64,000 bases of DNA from assembly GCA_013398055.1 (NCBI GenBank), contig VZRS01004070.1:62001-126000 (forward strand), given 5' to 3'. Every line of letters begins with the position of its first letter. Positions within the stretch are counted from its first letter, which is position 1. This document shows positions 61,220 to 64,000 of the stretch, piece by piece. The position numbers and the translations under genes were made by a program. Source of the stretch: Ifrita kowaldi (Eukaryota > Chordata > Aves > Passeriformes > Cinclosomatidae). Under the pieces are notes generated by a model that made no database searches, was not told the DNA's origin, and saw only the letters and a program-made list of their open reading frames with translations.

Positions 61220-62411
61220 AAACTGGATTTGTTTGGGGTACCTCAGCCTGTAAGTTTAATGGTATTATAAAACTAACATAACCTTTTCACTTTCAAAAGT
61301 TCATTCTGTAAATGTAGCTTGAGATGCGCTTTCTTCAAGACTACAAAAACAAGCTGAATGTAGCAGATAATTAACATATTTCTAATCACCACTTTTTAGA
61401 GACTAAAGATGAAAATTGTATTATTTGGAAATGTGTTATCTGCTACATTTAAACAATACGTTTTCAAGATGTACTAATCTTTGTCAATGTTAAATGGATG
61501 ATGATTAAAAAAGTCAGCATCAACACATCAGGCATTTTTCTGAATAGATGTGTTTTTCTAGTGTGGGCTGAATCGTTAAGTATAAACCACTCTGTATCCA
61601 AGTAGAAGAAAAAGGATGGGAATCGTAATTTCTACAGATACAAAACAGTTGTGAATGAGAATCCGTATGATCCTCTGCCCTCACTTTCCGGCAAGCAGTG
61701 TGGAGACATGGGGCAGTCATCCACCATGTGGGGATTGGGAGGGCTTGGCATTCCCTAAGCCTGTGTGACAGGGGAGAACTCCAGCCAAGGCACTGGGACA
61801 GGAAACTGCCATTGCACACAGATAGCAAAGGTGGGGTTCGAATTGCCATTGATTGACTTGAGGCACAAGTCTTTCGGCTTTTGCCCGGAGCAGAAGTCTC
61901 TCGCCCACTGCAGGAGAATCAGGGACAGATCAGGGACCGCTATTTTCTTGGATTGTTACCTGGATGTGTCTGCAGGTCTGGGGTCAAGGACTTGGATAAA
62001 ATCCAGTTTAGTGCTGGGGAATGGATGGGCGGCCAGAGCTTCAGCAGCAGGAGGGACACACTCAGCACCTCCCTGCTACATCCTTCAGTGACATAACTGT
62101 TCACAGGGGACCTCAAGCTCTGGTAGATCTCTCCTTCAATTTTGTGTTATCCTGTAGCACAGCACTTACTCAGTAACTTCGGTGTCAATTCTACTATCTC
62201 TGCCTGTGTGTGTTTTGCTTTTCAAATGGGTGTGCTGTAGCTTGATCTTGAATTAAACAGTTTAACTGATGAAAGGCTACCATGAAATCTAGATACATTC
62301 TTTGAGGACCTAACCATGCTAATGGTTTAGTCTGAATTTATCTGGTGTCTGCTTCCAAACACAGGCTGGTACAATTCGTTTGGTATTATTTGTTCTAAAT
62401 AAGTTCTTTAC
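61220..62411. other. Unannotated non-coding stretch
   Basis: No gene identified. The 61680-62090 part is more GC-rich and has overlapping frames of 63-109 codons on both strands, none recognisable. Confidence 0.55.
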
Positions 62412-62750
62412 AACTGCCTGAAAGGAGGCTCAAGCGAGGTGGGGGTCAGTTTCTTCTTCCAATTAATGAGCAATAGGACAAGAGGAAACGTCCTCAATTT
62501 GTGCCAGGGAAGCTTTAGTTTGGATAAGAGAGAAAACTTCTTCACCCAAAGGTTTCTCAAGCACTGGAAAAAGTCTGCCCAAGGAGGTGGTAAAGTCACC
62601 ATCCCTGGAGGTCATTTAAATGATATGTATATGTGACACCTTGGGGACATTTCTTAGAGCTGGGCTCGGCACCTAGCAGGGATGGGTTAATGGGTGGACT
62701 TGGTGATCTTAAAGGTCTTTTCCAACTTAAATGTTTCTATGATTCTATGA
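62412..62750 (+). mobile_element. CR1 LINE 3' end, third subfamily, well preserved
   Basis: It starts actgcctgaaaggaggctca, agcgaggtgggggtcagttt and gagcaataggacaagaggaa. It continues through cttcttcacccaaaggtttc, gtcaccatccctggaggtca and cttaaaggtcttttccaact, and ends tttctatgattctatgag. About 339 bp of the CR1 3' region are present, among the longest copies here. Confidence 0.94.
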
Positions 62751-64000
62751 GATTAAAGATCAGTTTACAGTCAGAAAGCTCTTCTTTCTCTCAATGCATA
62801 TAACCTATGACCATGTCAGCTCTGCATCATCTACCAGTATACTAAACAGATTACCCCTTAAAGGCAGATTTCTCTATCCTAGATTATCCTTTTAAGCTAA
62901 TTCCCAGAATCTTTCTTAATTAATATCTTTTTTGGAACTGTGCTGGAAAAAGTCCAGGAAAAAAATCCCTCACGAGTCCTATCAACTTAAGGACTAAGCA
63001 TACAAAGATTTTATTTGCATTCTTTGTTATAGCAACTCATAGTTTTTACTATTTTTTTCCAGTTGGTTATCCACAAAGAAGCTTTAGATCTTGCTGGTCA
63101 TAGCCTCTCCCTGCCTTTTAAGTATGGTCTCTACCTCTGGTTTCTATGTGCCAGGACTTTGTGTTACTCTGAATTAAAATGCACTTTTTATTAAATGAAT
63201 AGCTCTTAACAAAATACTTACAAGGGTCAGGATAGCTGAGACCCTCCCTTTCTCCTAGTCTACTGATTTTTATCCCTAATGAAACTGAGTGGGAGATGAG
63301 TCTTAATGGTTTTTAGTAACTTAAATTCATTTCACTATGTTCAAATGAATGCTAAACTTCATTTCCTCTCCCAAAGATGATGTAATCAGGCTATCGAGTC
63401 TACAACTTGGTTTGATGTTAGATAGCCTTGATTATTATTAAAGCAAGTAGTTTAATATCCCTCTGAGCCACAACCAACCTGCCTGAAAAGAAACATTCAC
63501 TGGCTATAATGTCAGGAAAGCAAACTGAGCTTGCCTCCTCATTGTTAATTTGGAGGAAAAAGAGAAAAGAAAAACAAACAAAAAACCAACACAAGAAGAC
63601 TTGCAGCTTGCCATAAATTTCTGATTTGCACTGTTTGAATCTTGCAATTCTTTTCCTTTTACAAAAGCGTAAGTGTGATCTGTTAAAACTCCACTCAAAC
63701 TTCCTTTGAAACATATTTATCTTTTGAGGAAGGCTTTTCTTTGCAATAAAAATATTATCCAGAGGAAACATAGTTACATACATTCAATAAATTTACAAGG
63801 TGATATGGTTAACATAGATTTTACTACCAGAGGTCTTGCCAAGGGCCATGCATTTTCTCCCTGATTATGTGATTTCCTCTTTGTTCAGCACGCTCCAGTC
63901 CGTTCTTCTTCTGGTGTGTCCATAGCCCATTTCTCACGCTGTCGGGCTGCTGTGGGTGCTCCCATTTCAGGCAATATAAAACCCGTCACAAGCCATGTGC
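62751..64000. other. Unannotated non-coding stretch to the window end
   Basis: No gene or repeat recognised. The minus frame 63418-63783 (121 codons) is AT-rich and has no domain features. Confidence 0.6.

Noticed and set aside
61823..61843. tRNA-like A box (tagcaaaggtgg) and B box (ggttcgaat)
   Set aside because: The two boxes are adjacent instead of about 30-60 bases apart, and no cloverleaf can be formed.
63418..63783. 121-codon minus-strand frame near the window end
   Set aside because: AT-rich, with composition like the surrounding non-coding DNA and no motif.
63930..63982. TATA-like caatataaaaccc near the window end
   Set aside because: No downstream transcript or exon can be seen within the window, so a promoter cannot be supported.

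Overview
The window looks like non-coding nuclear DNA of a bird. The main evidence is many fragments of CR1 LINEs with the characteristic avian 3' end (terminal repeats of the ATTCTATG type, preceded by the GTTGGAAGGGACC-like block). There are also LTRs that I recognise from memory as families abundant in neoavian and passerine genomes. I found no convincing protein-coding gene, exon chain, tRNA, rRNA, CRISPR array or bacterial-style operon. The open reading frames are short, lie in random frames and lack recognisable domains, apart from remnants of CR1 reverse transcriptase. The window is best read as an intergenic or intronic stretch.

Layout: 0-4 kb holds old and younger CR1 pieces, including one with reverse-transcriptase motifs on the minus strand that abuts a minus-strand LTR. 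From 4 to 16.5 kb the DNA is almost free of recognisable repeats. From 16.5 to 24.7 kb there is a run of plus-strand CR1 3' ends. It includes an apparently identical 844-bp tandem duplication whose copies are separated by one N, very probably an assembly error. At 26.2-27.3 kb lie two TA/CA microsatellites, a 19-base gap and a minus-strand CR1. At 29.6-31.7 kb are two ancient CR1 reverse-transcriptase remnants in opposite orientation. At 32.3 kb is a perfect 30-bp palindrome. At 35.7-36.1 kb is a CR1 split by an 82-bp insertion that carries a strong G-quadruplex motif. Two long solo LTRs lie at about 38.1-39.1 kb (plus) and 42.1-42.9 kb (minus). Scattered CR1 3' ends and MIR-like SINE candidates follow. 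A 180-bp polypyrimidine tract lies at 55.8 kb, and an LTR fragment beside a CR1 at 61.0 kb. A well preserved CR1 3' end lies at 62.4 kb.

No set of genes here works together. The content records successive retroposon insertions of different ages: ancient amniote CR1 and MIR-like SINEs, then avian CR1 subfamilies, then LTR elements. I found no previously undescribed biological system. The items most worth checking are the N-separated duplication, the G-quadruplex insertion, the perfect palindrome, and the old retroposon pieces that may be conserved non-coding DNA. All repeat identifications are by eye from remembered consensus sequences, so boundaries are approximate.
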